Assembly (NCBI RefSeq): GCF_000020945.1
Contig: NC_011295.1
Coordinates: 372,001 to 436,000, forward strand
DNA from: Coprothermobacter proteolyticus DSM 5265
GTDB lineage: Bacteria; Coprothermobacterota; Coprothermobacteria; Coprothermobacterales; Coprothermobacteraceae
Direction of reading: 5' to 3'
DNA: 64,000 nucleotides
Shown: positions 43,501 through 51,459 of the stretch, piece after piece
Layout of the letters: each line of letters opens with the position of its first letter
Numbering within the stretch: position 1 is the first letter of the stretch
The notes under the pieces: model-generated
Seen by the model: the letters and a program-made list of their open reading frames with translations, nothing else
What the model was told of the DNA's origin: nothing
Databases searched by the model: none
Made by a program: the position numbers and the translations under genes

Positions 43501-43868
43501 TTCGTGGAATCAGTTGCGGTCGTTATTACTGGTTTTTCTCCATTCTCATCTGCAACGCCGATTAGGTTTATTGGTTTGCTGATGGTTAGGTTCTCGATAT
43601 AAGTACCAGTATTCACGTAAACAGTTCCCGTTGCAGCGACTAAGTTGATTGCATCCTGAATGGTAGCGGTAGCATTCTCGCCGATCGTTGCTGTGCCGCC
43701 AATGACCGGAACTGTGGAGCCTGTTCCAGCTTCTTTCCAGTCGTCGTCCACCCAAACGACGTCCGGTGGTTCTTCTTGTCCTCTTGCTACTGGTAAAGGC
43801 GCTATGAATGTGGCTACAAGGGATAGAGTAAGCACCAATACCAGTAGTTTCTTTGTTTTGCCTCTCAT
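40518..43868 (-). CDS. S-layer (SLH) surface protein with beta-helix and Ig-like domains
   Basis: A 1116-residue exported protein. Signal peptide about 1-30 (KKLLVLVLTLSLVATFIAPL). From about 60 to 390 there is a right-handed beta-helix-like region (ATIQDAINLVAATGTVYVN, then repeated turns). A Big_5/SbsA Ig-like domain follows, then a proline-rich linker (PPPPPPEEP), a domain ending ETTHFSKYAVLE, two more Big_5 domains beginning PTVVNTDP and PEVESTDP, and three SLH motifs (about 938-1116) such as DIQGHWAQ, DVPPDAWFAAEV and FTDQAKISSWAKKEV. SLH motifs bind pyruvylated wall polysaccharide. No CsaB gene is in the window. GGGGGGTGATTGTGAA precedes ATG 43868. Confidence 0.93.
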   Translation of the reverse strand: MRGKTKKLLVLVLTLSLVATFIAPLPVARGQEEPPDVVWVDDDWKEAGTGSTVPVIGGTATIGENATATIQDAINLVAATGTVYVNTGTYIENLTISKPINLIGVADENGEKPVITTATDSTNWTTIKLNSGASGTRIENLKLKVPEGLAPTNGKYYHNIDINEGVSDIQIMNCDFDANGFLVPTENNEKYKWGALAIYVPVTNPQAVITIDNCTFTNGYYVTIGGYAKELTVRNSSISDVKSGINFENGGKLSIIDTDIEVVPRIVYGDSYAVRFGVNAGTDQRNDMLDIEGGSFIVNNENNLSPDSQTDFAAIIISQNTEGTLRVANANIKGEVVNRSTSTLYASGNYWGTDEGPFSATLAGPIVIYDWYADEQMTDLVSLDSVATKVPAHGSTGVALNAEVKLVFNYPVEMVSEPSITIGSLSNVSASLADDKKTVVITHPPFAYGTSYTVNVPEGTFYAKIEKEEPVPLTALNAVAIDGPTVFNRAFSWSFTTAARPLPPPPPPPEEPTPPGAEEPLPDSAIEEAISEAEETGEVVLSAPEGEDTLALTLDQLAIIGETEKPVVVNIGEVQMELPAAVVSNLAELTGAQVEIKVAELSSTAAEELHGQATNADQYKLAGAIFEITMELVKSDGSREDITDLGGNVKVYVPVPSDKQELAAAGLLTVARFNENTEAWEEISSSFDQDTKCMVFETTHFSKYAVLEKVLDTAAPTVVNTDPVNNATNVPIDKVIKVTFNEDVVSATNFDKITLADAKGATVAVTTTLTASVLTITPSDPLAYSTEYTVTIPAGAVKDTADNPLPKDVSFSFTTMAEPDTTAPEVESTDPANGAVDVALDKVIKVTFNEDIVAGDAFADIVLKNAEGKEISTKVEISGSDLTIRPNARLEYSTKYTVTIPAGAVKDVAGNPLKEAYTFSFTTVGLPTQTFDDIQGHWAQHDIELMAGLGIAKGVGDNKFNPDGSVTRAEFVALLVRSLDVPVEPVSETSFKDVPPDAWFAAEVEAAHKVGIAIGFEDGTFRPYAQVTREQIAAFIVRAMNWTVEEEEVDALLSRFTDQAKISSWAKKEVAAAVQKGIVLGRPDGTFDPQANATRAEAVVMLKRVLQAAGVIPPNV

Positions 43869-44178
43869 TTCACAATCACCCCCCTTTATGGAGGATTATA
43901 GCACTATATAAGCTAATGAGATCACAAAATGCTCATCTTCTAAACATTCATGTATACGAATCGTTTTTTGTGTCAGCCATTCGTTGAAAGGAGCTAGGCG
44001 TGATCGCTTTAAGGTAGAGAAGTACTTTGTTTAGAAAGGGTATCTTGGTTGGTCTTATAATTTGTACTTTCTTTGGGTATCTTCTTTTACAGACTTACCA
44101 TGAACGGCAGATGTGAGCACTATGAAGCTGCCAAACACTGCTGTTGGCTCATGAGCAAGATGACTTTGTGGAGGTGAT
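43869..44178. other. 310-base intergenic region with divergent promoters
   Basis: No coding region is supported here. On the minus strand an extended -10, TGC-TATAAT (43900-43895), lies 27 bases before the SLH gene, which fits a normal leader with its ribosome site. On the plus strand a TATAAT at 44056-44061 may serve the permease gene at 44179. The rest shows no clear structure. Confidence 0.4.
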
Positions 44179-44970
44179 ATGGTGACGCAGCTTCTAATTG
44201 TTCTGGTTGGGTTGATAGCAGGCGTAGTCACTGGTCTTATTGGAGCCAGTGGGGTGATGGTTATTGTCCCGGGGCTAGTGATGCTGGGCTACGGCGCAGC
44301 CGACGCCATTGGGGCGAGTTTGTTTGCTGATACGGTAGCTTCTCTGGTAGTTAGTTGGACCTACTACCAAGCAGGCAATGTGAACTTACGGCAGGGCTGG
44401 TGGATTGCTGTGGGCTCCGTTTTGGGTGCGCAAGTCGGAAGTTACATTTCTCCACATATTGCTGAAAGCAGTTTAGGAGGCTCATTTGGAATTTTTCTCA
44501 TAATCACGGCTGTTATATTCGCTCTGCGCGGCATGGGTACAGTTATTGGTGTAAATGGACAGCAAGTGGAGGCAAAACGCGAGCCTAATAAACTTCTTAA
44601 AATTCTTAGGAAAAACGTGGTATTGTCCAGTCTCATACTGGGCTTCCTAGTAGGTATAATAAGCGGCTTACTTGGGGCTGGTGGCGGCGTTATGATACTG
44701 CTCATTTTGGTTTTCGTGCTGGAATACAGCATGCATGAAGGCGTCGGTACATCGACCTTTATCATGGCTTTTACTGCCGCTTCAGGTGCCATTGGGCATG
44801 CTTTTACGGGTAACCTTCCCCTGGAAGCAGCAGTGCTAAGTGGTTTAGGCACTGTCATAGGAGGCAGGTTTGCTGCACGGTTTGCCAACAGGGTAAATGA
44901 AAAGGTTTTGAGTTACATAGTGGGAGCCATTTTTGGTATTTTGGGTGTGGCCATGCTATTTGGTCTGTAA
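44179..44970 (+). CDS. TSUP (TauE/SafE) family membrane permease
   Basis: A 263-residue protein with about eight membrane segments and the family internal repeat: VGLIAGVVTGLIGASGVMVIVPGLV in the first half and GFLVGIISGLLGAGGGVMILLIL in the second. TSUP proteins export or import sulfite, sulfonates or related organic anions; the substrate is not predictable. The first repeat has ASG where many members have GGG. GTGGAGGTGAT precedes the ATG. It seems to stand alone between the SLH gene and an acetyltransferase. Confidence 0.9.
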   Translation: MVTQLLIVLVGLIAGVVTGLIGASGVMVIVPGLVMLGYGAADAIGASLFADTVASLVVSWTYYQAGNVNLRQGWWIAVGSVLGAQVGSYISPHIAESSLGGSFGIFLIITAVIFALRGMGTVIGVNGQQVEAKREPNKLLKILRKNVVLSSLILGFLVGIISGLLGAGGGVMILLILVFVLEYSMHEGVGTSTFIMAFTAASGAIGHAFTGNLPLEAAVLSGLGTVIGGRFAARFANRVNEKVLSYIVGAIFGILGVAMLFGL

Positions 44971-45154
44971 TCTTACTGCTCCGTAGTTTTTGTCAGCACT
45001 TTTTGTGTGGTGCAGGTTGAGGAAAGCGGGTTTATACTTATTTTGCAGTGTGTTGTTTCCCCAAATTTCCAGTTAGGGAGGCTTAATGTTGTATATGTTA
45101 CACGGAAGATTAGTAAAAAGCTGTCGGGTGCACTGACGGAGGGAGGCTTTATCT

Positions 45155-45724
45155 ATGTTAGAGGGTAACTTAGTGAGGTTGAGGGCATACGAACGTGACG
45201 ATTTAGAAAAAGCAAGGATGATATACAACGATCCTGATGTTAATAAGTTCCTTAGACTTGACGTACCTTATCCGCTGAAGGTTGAAGACGAGGTCAAATG
45301 GTACGAGGGTTTGAACCCCTTTGGGAATGGTGCTTATACTTTTGCTATTGAAACAATTGCTGATGGAGAATTCATCGGTTCATGTGGCATCGAGGCCGTG
45401 GACTGGAAAAATTCCCACGCATCACTGGGCATATTTTTAGGTAAAAAGTACTGGAACAAAGGCTATGGCAGTGACGCTTTGTCAACTTTGCTCGATTTTT
45501 GCTTTAGTGAAATGAACCTGCATAGGACTTACATTTACGTGTTCAAGTTCAACGAGCGAGCAATCCACACTTATGAGAAAATTGGCTTCAAAGTAGACGC
45601 TACGTTGCGTGACAATGTTTTCAAAGACGGAAAGTATCAAGACGAGCTTGTAATGTCCATTCTACGCAGTGAATGGGAAGAGAAGAAAAGAAAGCAAACT
45701 CAAGCACATGACAATGAAAGATGA
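45155..45724 (+). CDS. GNAT acetyltransferase (RimJ/RimL-like)
   Basis: A 189-residue GNAT of the RimJ/RimL/SpeG-like group: NLVRLRAYERDDLEKARMIYNDPDV at the start, IGSCGIEAVDWKNSHASLGIFLGKKYWNKGYGSDAL (acetyl-CoA pyrophosphate loop) and HRTYIYVFKFNERAIHTYEKIGF. It probably acetylates a small amine or a protein N-terminus; the substrate is unknown. GGAGGGAGGCTTTATCT precedes ATG 45155. The tail is basic (KKRKQTQAHDNER) and overlaps the start of the next gene by 17 bases, so the two are coupled. Confidence 0.9.
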   Translation: MLEGNLVRLRAYERDDLEKARMIYNDPDVNKFLRLDVPYPLKVEDEVKWYEGLNPFGNGAYTFAIETIADGEFIGSCGIEAVDWKNSHASLGIFLGKKYWNKGYGSDALSTLLDFCFSEMNLHRTYIYVFKFNERAIHTYEKIGFKVDATLRDNVFKDGKYQDELVMSILRSEWEEKKRKQTQAHDNER

Positions 45725-46943
45725 TCATCGCGAAACTCATTACAACGTTGAGCTTACTCTGGATCCTGACCAAGGGTTATTGCACGCAAATGTGGAACTA
45801 CTGTGTTCATCCATTGAACAACAATGCAGTAATCTTGAGTTCTATCTTCACAAGAGCATGGAGGTAAAGAGCATCACCGGCAGTGTTCCGATTACTTACC
45901 AGTTTGATGTGGAGCAGCCGTGCTCCTTTCCATTTACGCCAGATGCAGGTACTTTAAAAATAAAGCTTACTCAGCCAATGGAAGATGATAAATTGCTTCG
46001 AATTTGGTTTGAGTATGAAGGAAACATAGGGGTACCCCCATGGGAAGTAAATCGGATAACCCCAGGTTGGGTGGAACTCGGTTTCTATGCTACTTGGTTC
46101 CCGTATAATCCTGAGTTAAAGCAGTTTTGTTACGATGTGCAAGTGCAGATTGACCCCGGCTATGAGGTGATCGGTTTAGGTGAGGTGAAGCAACTTGGTG
46201 AAGGTTTATGGTATATTAGCCAGAAGCAGCCTTCTGCAGACATGGTTGTGATGGCATCAAATAGGTTTTGCAGGTTGAGAGATGCGGAAAGTGGCTTGGA
46301 AATGGAACTAGATTACGTGGACGTGGCAAAGTGGGTGATTGAAGATGTTTTTAAGAAAGGGCTGCAGGCCTTGAAGTGGTACAGTGAATGGTTTGGTGTC
46401 ACTTCAAGCGTTGATATGAGAATTGTCATTACGCCGCGCACCGAAGGTGGAGGTTATGCTAGAACGGGTTTTATTGTACTACCCCGCATTGGTACAGAAA
46501 GCTACAAAGAGCAGGAAGTAAGCTACTTTAGTAACTTAGCTCATGAGTGTGCGCACCTTTGGTGGGCAAATGCTCCAGTTAACTCGTGGGAAGATTGGCT
46601 AAATGAATCCTTTGCCGAGTACTCTGCTTTAATGGCAGTAAGGGAGCTGTTTGGAACGGTTCATTTTGAAAGCATCCTCGCTAAGAAACTCAAGCGCTCA
46701 GAAGGCATGCCTCCTATTAAGGGCATTAAAAGGAATGAAGAGAGAGCTTTCACCGTTTTATATGACAAGGGATGCTTAGTGCTTTACGAGCTTGAGCAAA
46801 TGGCTGGGCGAAAAAAGTTCATTGAAGTGCTTAGAAAAACCTTCCAGCAAAAGGTAAGCTCTACAGCAGAATTTGTTGAGCTTGTGGGTGCGGACGTAAG
46901 CAACGAAGCTAAGAAAAAGCTGAATCGACTGCTGAGTAGTTAA
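45708..46943 (+). CDS. M1-like (gluzincin) metallopeptidase
   Basis: A 411-residue predicted soluble zinc peptidase. The N-terminal half is a beta-sandwich as in M1 aminopeptidases (HYNVELTLDPDQGLLHANVEL). The catalytic half has EGGGYARTGFIVLP, replacing the usual GxMEN exopeptidase loop, then LAHECAHLWWANAP (HExxH) and LNESFAEYSALMAV (third ligand Glu). The C-terminal helical domain of true aminopeptidases (total about 850) is missing. It lacks a signal peptide and likely acts in the cytoplasm. The start is ATG 45708 or 45714 inside the acetyltransferase gene; the longer frame from 45669 is not supported. Confidence 0.85.
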   Translation: MTMKDDHRETHYNVELTLDPDQGLLHANVELLCSSIEQQCSNLEFYLHKSMEVKSITGSVPITYQFDVEQPCSFPFTPDAGTLKIKLTQPMEDDKLLRIWFEYEGNIGVPPWEVNRITPGWVELGFYATWFPYNPELKQFCYDVQVQIDPGYEVIGLGEVKQLGEGLWYISQKQPSADMVVMASNRFCRLRDAESGLEMELDYVDVAKWVIEDVFKKGLQALKWYSEWFGVTSSVDMRIVITPRTEGGGYARTGFIVLPRIGTESYKEQEVSYFSNLAHECAHLWWANAPVNSWEDWLNESFAEYSALMAVRELFGTVHFESILAKKLKRSEGMPPIKGIKRNEERAFTVLYDKGCLVLYELEQMAGRKKFIEVLRKTFQQKVSSTAEFVELVGADVSNEAKKKLNRLLSS

Positions 46944-47053
46944 AGGTAGGATGTCAACTGAGAATGGGGTAATAGAAGTTGTTTTAGGGCGCGTGAGCAG
47001 AATAGAGACGGTGTGTAACTGTTGGCTATTCTGCGGGCTGAGGGAGGAGAGTT

Positions 47054-47587
47054 GTGAAAAAACTATTAACGTTTTTAGTAGCATTTTTGATTGTTGTTTT
47101 GGTTCATGAGGGTGCACATGCTTTGGTTGCTGCTGCTTACGGAGAACTCGCTGCCTTCCAGGTGCATCCATATGGTTTTGAGGTTATCTTCAAAACACCA
47201 GTAGCTCAAAGGCAGGGCATTGAGTGGGGTCTTATTTCTGGAGTAAGCAATGTAATAACTGTGCTTTTGGGTTATTTACTGCTCTTTTTTGTTAAACCCA
47301 TAGCGAATATGAAAAACTCCTTCGTGAGTGCTGTTGGTTATTGGCTTATTGTGATGTTTCTACTGCTCGACCCTCTTAATCTGTCTGTAGGTCCTTTCCT
47401 GTACGGTGGAGACATAGGCGGTATTGTAGCTGGCTTTGGAGTAAATCAGTACCTTGTTCAAATTCTATCTTTTGCTATTTTTCTCATAAACCGTGAGCTT
47501 GTGGCTCAGGTTTTGCTGCCCGCCTATGGCATAAAGACTGACCATCCACTTTTCAAACCATGGATAAAACTTGGTAGTGTTAGTTAG
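47054..47587 (+). CDS. Putative membrane metallopeptidase, S2P/M50-like
   Basis: A 177-residue membrane protein with four or five hydrophobic segments. LIVVLVHEGAHALVAAAYG in the first segment carries HExxH in the membrane, and LLLDPLNLSVGPF further on may be the second metal site (a DP motif as in site-2 proteases). S2P-type proteases cut within membranes to activate signalling. No PDZ domain is present. The match is by motif only, so an inactive homologue is possible. GGGAGGAGAGTT precedes the GTG at 47054. It sits between an M1-like peptidase and a lipoprotein. Confidence 0.6.
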   Translation: MKKLLTFLVAFLIVVLVHEGAHALVAAAYGELAAFQVHPYGFEVIFKTPVAQRQGIEWGLISGVSNVITVLLGYLLLFFVKPIANMKNSFVSAVGYWLIVMFLLLDPLNLSVGPFLYGGDIGGIVAGFGVNQYLVQILSFAIFLINRELVAQVLLPAYGIKTDHPLFKPWIKLGSVS

Positions 47588-48035
47588 TAAGGAGGTGGCA
47601 GAAGTAAGAAAACAAAAGTTCAAAAGAGGCGTTTTTCCGCTTCTATTGCTGGGGATGATTCTCCTTTTTGTTTTTGGCTGCAAGGGAAGCGATAGCTCTT
47701 CGGTGCGGATAGGATTTGTCGGATCAAACTACAGCAACCACATGGACTATGAGTTTTCAACATTTACGGGCACTGAAAGTAACAAATTCAAAGCGCAGAA
47801 AGGTGACCTCATCAAGCCAACATATGACGTCACATTGACAAAGGGCAAAATTACTATTCAGCTCATTAGCCCGACAAAAGAGCTGGTGTGGAAGAAGGAC
47901 ATACAGCAAAACGAACAGGGCATGACCGAGCTTGTGTTAGAGGAAAGCGGTTGGTACACCTTTTTGGTAACAGGAAAAGCAGCAGGAGGATCGTTTTACC
48001 TTTCTTGGGACGTCATAAGTAAGGCAGAAAAATAA
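47571..48035 (+). CDS. Lipoprotein of unknown function
   Basis: About 145-154 residues with a basic start (RKQKFKRG), a hydrophobic core (VFPLLLLGMILLFVFG) and a lipobox FVFGC-K, so it is likely lipid-anchored outside the membrane. The mature part is beta-rich (VRIGFVGSN, YDVTLTKGKITIQLISPTKELVWKK, GWYTFLVTGKAAGGSFYLSW) and resembles the short YtkA- or PPC-like sandwich folds. The start is unclear: the frame opens at TTG 47571, and the AAGGAGG near 47589 is not well placed for any standard start. It overlaps the S2P-like gene, so the two may work together. Function unknown. Confidence 0.7.
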   Translation: MVVLVSKEVAEVRKQKFKRGVFPLLLLGMILLFVFGCKGSDSSSVRIGFVGSNYSNHMDYEFSTFTGTESNKFKAQKGDLIKPTYDVTLTKGKITIQLISPTKELVWKKDIQQNEQGMTELVLEESGWYTFLVTGKAAGGSFYLSWDVISKAEK

Positions 48036-48149
48036 ACAAGCTGAAGCTTCTTACGTCGGTCTGCGGGCAAACGATTAGGTTAGGGTCTGTTATCATTCTT
48101 AATAATGAGTTAACAGTATTGCTCTTTTTATGGTATTGGAGGTGCGGTT

Positions 48150-49022
48150 ATGAAAGGTATTGTTTTGGCTGCTGGCTTAAATACGCGTCTTTATCCAGTT
48201 ACAGTGGCTGTCAATAAGCAGCTTTTGCCTGTTTACGATAAACCCATGATTTACTACCCCTTGTCCATGCTCCTCATGGCCGGCATAAAGGATATTTTGG
48301 TCATTGCAGATCCTTACAATGTGAGTGCTTTCCAGCGTCTACTTGGCAGTGGCGAGCATTTAGGGGTGAAGTTCAGTTATGCTGTGCAGTGGATACCCAG
48401 AGGCATAGCTGACGCTTTTATTGTGGGTGAGTGGTTTGTAAATGGTAGTAAGTGTGCATTGGTTTTAGGCGACAACGTGTTTTTTGGCCCTTCACTCGAG
48501 AAGTCAGTGGCTGAAGCATCGCAGCTCAAGGAAGGTGCTGTGGTCTTTGGCTATCCGGTGGATGATCCGCGATCTTTCGGTGTGGTGGAATTCGATGAGC
48601 AGGGTAATGTAATTTCACTGGAGGAGAAACCACAGCAGCCAAAATCCAAATACGCAGTGCCTGGACTTTATTTCTATGACAACCACGTGGTAGAAATGGC
48701 AAAAGCACTTAAACCTTCGGCTCGAGGGGAGCTGGAGATAACCGATCTGAACAAAGCTTACCTGGAGCAAGGAAAACTCAGGGTAAAAGTGTTGTCTGAC
48801 GATCTACAGTGGTTTGATACGGGAACGCATGATAGTCTTTTGCATGCCAGCAATGAGGTGGCGCGATATCAAAAAGAGACTGGCCATTACGTAGGATGTC
48901 TGGAGGAAGTCGCTTACAGGCAGGGATTCATTGATAGAGACCAATTAAGAGCGCTGGGCATGAGGTACAAGAACACCGCCTACGGTAGATATTTGCAGGC
49001 AGTGGCTGACGGGTTAGTCTGA
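48150..49022 (+). CDS. rfbA: Glucose-1-phosphate thymidylyltransferase (RmlA/RfbA)
   Basis: A 290-residue nucleotidyltransferase of normal RmlA length that makes dTDP-glucose from dTTP and glucose-1-phosphate. KGIVLAAGLNTRLYPVTVAVNKQLLPVYDKPMIYYPLS contains the nucleotide loop and the catalytic lysine; LVLGDNVFFGP has the metal aspartate; VEFDEQGNVISLEEKP and PGLYFYDN form the sugar site; WFDTGTHDSLL follows. The loop reads GLNTRLYP where most have GSGTRLYP. No rmlB, C or D gene is in the window. GGAGGTGCGGTT precedes ATG 48150. Confidence 0.95.
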   Translation: MKGIVLAAGLNTRLYPVTVAVNKQLLPVYDKPMIYYPLSMLLMAGIKDILVIADPYNVSAFQRLLGSGEHLGVKFSYAVQWIPRGIADAFIVGEWFVNGSKCALVLGDNVFFGPSLEKSVAEASQLKEGAVVFGYPVDDPRSFGVVEFDEQGNVISLEEKPQQPKSKYAVPGLYFYDNHVVEMAKALKPSARGELEITDLNKAYLEQGKLRVKVLSDDLQWFDTGTHDSLLHASNEVARYQKETGHYVGCLEEVAYRQGFIDRDQLRALGMRYKNTAYGRYLQAVADGLV

Positions 49023-49068
49023 GAAAGTGTTAAAGGGTTAGCGCCGGGAAGGGCCTGCACACACGAAT

Positions 49069-49533
49069 ATGACAATACTTGGCGATGACGAAAAGTACAT
49101 GGTAGAAGCCTTAAAGGAAGCTGTAAAGGCATACAACGAGGGGGAAGTTCCCGTGGGGGTCGTGGTTGTGTTTAATGGTGTGGTGGTAGGCAGAGGGTAT
49201 AATCTTAGGGAACAGAGCCATGACCCCACTGCTCACGCAGAAGTGGTGGCTTTGCGTGATGCTGCTGCACACATGGGACGGTGGAACCTTAGCGGCGCTA
49301 CGGTGTACGTGACGTTGGAGCCCTGTTTGATGTGCTGCTATGCCTTGGTTCTTGCAAGAGTCGATCGAGTAGTGTTCGGCGCCACAGATCAGAAAGCCGG
49401 AGCACTAGTTACTCACATGGATTTCCTTTCTCTGCCTTTCTTAAACCACCGCTTTGAAGTCCGCGGTGGGGTTTTGGAAAAAAGCTGTTCAAAACTGCTT
49501 AGCTCCTTTTTTAGGAAGCTGCGTCAGGGTTAG
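49069..49533 (+). CDS. tadA: tRNA-specific adenosine deaminase TadA
   Basis: A 154-residue zinc deaminase that changes A34 to inosine in tRNA-Arg(ACG), which is encoded at 40354-40430. The zinc and catalytic motif is DPTAHAEVVALRDAA, then TLEPCLMCCYALVLARVDRVVFGATD. The position before tRNA-Ser, SRP RNA and dnaX matches the yaaJ-scr-dnaX order of Bacillus. The ATG at 49069 has no strong ribosome site (GGGAAGGGCC is further upstream). Confidence 0.94.
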   Translation: MTILGDDEKYMVEALKEAVKAYNEGEVPVGVVVVFNGVVVGRGYNLREQSHDPTAHAEVVALRDAAAHMGRWNLSGATVYVTLEPCLMCCYALVLARVDRVVFGATDQKAGALVTHMDFLSLPFLNHRFEVRGGVLEKSCSKLLSSFFRKLRQG

Positions 49534-49603
49534 AAAGGGTCAAGTAGAAGGGTTCTGGCGTGAAGAAGGCAGGTTGTCAAATACTGTATAATGAAAAATA
49601 GTC

Positions 49604-49696
<93 letters not shown>

Positions 49697-49697
49697 A

Positions 49698-49789
49698 CCC
49701 GGTACGTGGAGTGAGGTACGGCTGTGAACCCCGCCAGGCCCGAGAGGGAGCAACGGTAAGCAGTTTAGTGCCTGTGCTCCACACCGGGC
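49698..49789 (+). ncRNA. ffs: Signal recognition particle RNA (small bacterial type)
   Basis: About 92 bases. The apical part GTGAACCCCGCCAGGCCCGA, then GAGGGAGCAACGGTAAGC carries the conserved symmetric loop and the tetraloop region bound by Ffh. The outer helix CCCGGT...ACCGGG and GTGGA/TCCAC closes it. It starts just after tRNA-Ser, so the two are probably one transcript. It lacks the Alu domain present in Bacillus SRP RNA. CTTTT directly follows the closing helix, which may act as terminator. Confidence 0.93.
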
Positions 49790-49853
49790 TTTTATGCATC
49801 TGCGCAGGGGGTAGAGCAGTATGTACACACAGAACGAGGCTGCTTGTACTTGC

Positions 49854-49884
49854 TTGGCAGAAAAATGATGGAAAGATCTACAAT
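49854..49884 (+). promoter_or_regulatory. Probable promoter of dnaX (leaderless type)
   Basis: TTGGCA (49854-49859) and TACAAT (49879-49884) are 19 bases apart; the -10 box ends six bases before ATG 49891. No Shine-Dalgarno sequence is present. Confidence 0.5.
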
Positions 49885-49890
49885 AAAGAT

Positions 49891-51459
49891 ATGGCGCTTT
49901 ATAGAAAATACAGACCACAAACATTTGAAGAGGTTGTGGGGCAATCCCACGTAACAGAGATTTTGACCAAAGCCCTTGATAACCAAAAAATCTCGCATGC
50001 TTACTTGTTTGCGGGCCCCAAGGGCTCTGGCAAAACGTCTTGTGCACGGATTTTTGCCAAGGGATTGAACTGCGAAACGGGTATAACATCCAAGCCCTGT
50101 AATGAATGTGAATCCTGCAAGCTCATTAACGAAGGTCACAGCCTGGATGTTATTGAGATTGACGCAGCTTCAAACCGGGGTGTGGACGAAATAAGGGAAC
50201 TCAGAGAACGCGTGAAATACAGGCCTGCGCAAAGCAGGTATAAAGTTTATATCATTGACGAAGCACACATGCTCACCAGAGAAGCTTTCAATGCGCTGCT
50301 GAAGACATTGGAAGAGCCCCCTGAATACGTGGTGTTCATACTGGCAACTACTGATCCACAAAAAATACCACCCACAGTGCTGAGCCGTTGCCAGCGCTTC
50401 AGATTTAAGAAGCTTACAAGTGATGAGGTTTTTCAAATACTGGAAAATGTTTGTAAGAGTGAAGGTTTTTCTTACCAGCGAGAAGCACTGGAGCTCATCG
50501 CAGAAGTATCTGACGGTGCAGTACGCGATGCTCTAAACTTGCTCGAGCAGATCTCGGTAGTAGATGAGGGAAAGGTGTCGATAAAGACGGCACGCTTTCT
50601 ACTAAACGTGGTTGAAGATGAGGTCATTTTGGATCTGCTAAAAACAGCTTTTGCAGACATGGATGAGGCTGTAGAGCGTTTGGCAGAGCTAATGGAATCT
50701 GGCGTTGAACCGATGGAACTTTTCCGCACAATGAAATCTTTAGTACGCCGAAGTGTGTTTAGGAATAAACCTTGGCCACGTGATGTGGCACTTGAAATGT
50801 TTAGAGTGCTGGAATCCTATAACTTCATCATGGAACGAACAGAGTTTCCTGCTGTGGCCTTGGTAGCTTTGCTTAATGAGCTAAGGAGCAAGGCCAATTT
50901 GGGTACACCTAAGGGTGGCGAGAGCGCTCCTTTGTCTGAAAAGAATGCAGACAAGGAGAAAACTAGGGTAGCTGAAAAGCCTCAAGAACCAGCGGCTGAA
51001 ACGCAGAAGGAAAACAAACACAGTGAGAAGCGGGAAGAATTAGCTAATGATGTGGAAGCAGAAGCCGTGAAAGAGGCAACTGAAAGCGAATCTAAAAGAG
51101 AGGTTAGCGATGCCGCAGCTACCACTGTAACTGCGGTGGAAGAAAAGGAATCCTCACAGGATGCAACCGATTTGCAAAGCTGGATTGAGAATGTGCGCAG
51201 TGAATACTTCCCTTTGTATGTGGTGCTAAGGGAGGGGAAAGCCCGGATCGAGGGTGACAGGCTAATACTTTCGTTTCCAGGACTCCTGCACATGTACGGA
51301 AGGTTCATGGAATTGCCTCAGGTTCAAAAGGTGCTGCACAATTACGGGCATTTCAAAGTAGAGCTTCAGACCGAAGCGGAAGAGAAAGATGAAAGTGTTT
51401 TAGAGATTTTTAAGCAGGTATTTCCTGAGGCACAAATTGAGGAGGTCAAGAATAATTGA
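49891..51459 (+). CDS. dnaX: DNA polymerase III gamma/tau subunit
   Basis: A 522-residue clamp-loader ATPase. LYRKYRPQTFEEVVGQSHV is the standard start; AYLFAGPKGSGKTSCARIFAK is Walker A; four cysteines in LNCETG and CNECESC bind zinc; IIDEAHMLTREAFNALLKTLEEPP is Walker B and sensor; TTDPQKIPPTVLSRCQRF follows. After domain III a highly charged linker (about 365-460, rich in Glu, Lys, Ala) leads to a short tau-like end. Many longer in-frame starts overlap the SRP RNA; ATG 49891 gives the conserved N-terminus. No obvious slippery site for a short gamma form was seen. recR overlaps the stop. Confidence 0.96.
   Translation: MALYRKYRPQTFEEVVGQSHVTEILTKALDNQKISHAYLFAGPKGSGKTSCARIFAKGLNCETGITSKPCNECESCKLINEGHSLDVIEIDAASNRGVDEIRELRERVKYRPAQSRYKVYIIDEAHMLTREAFNALLKTLEEPPEYVVFILATTDPQKIPPTVLSRCQRFRFKKLTSDEVFQILENVCKSEGFSYQREALELIAEVSDGAVRDALNLLEQISVVDEGKVSIKTARFLLNVVEDEVILDLLKTAFADMDEAVERLAELMESGVEPMELFRTMKSLVRRSVFRNKPWPRDVALEMFRVLESYNFIMERTEFPAVALVALLNELRSKANLGTPKGGESAPLSEKNADKEKTRVAEKPQEPAAETQKENKHSEKREELANDVEAEAVKEATESESKREVSDAAATTVTAVEEKESSQDATDLQSWIENVRSEYFPLYVVLREGKARIEGDRLILSFPGLLHMYGRFMELPQVQKVLHNYGHFKVELQTEAEEKDESVLEIFKQVFPEAQIEEVKNN

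Noticed and set aside
49711-49890. Longer dnaX start at 49711
   Set aside because: It would translate through the SRP RNA; the conserved N-terminus starts at 49891, just after a good -10 box.
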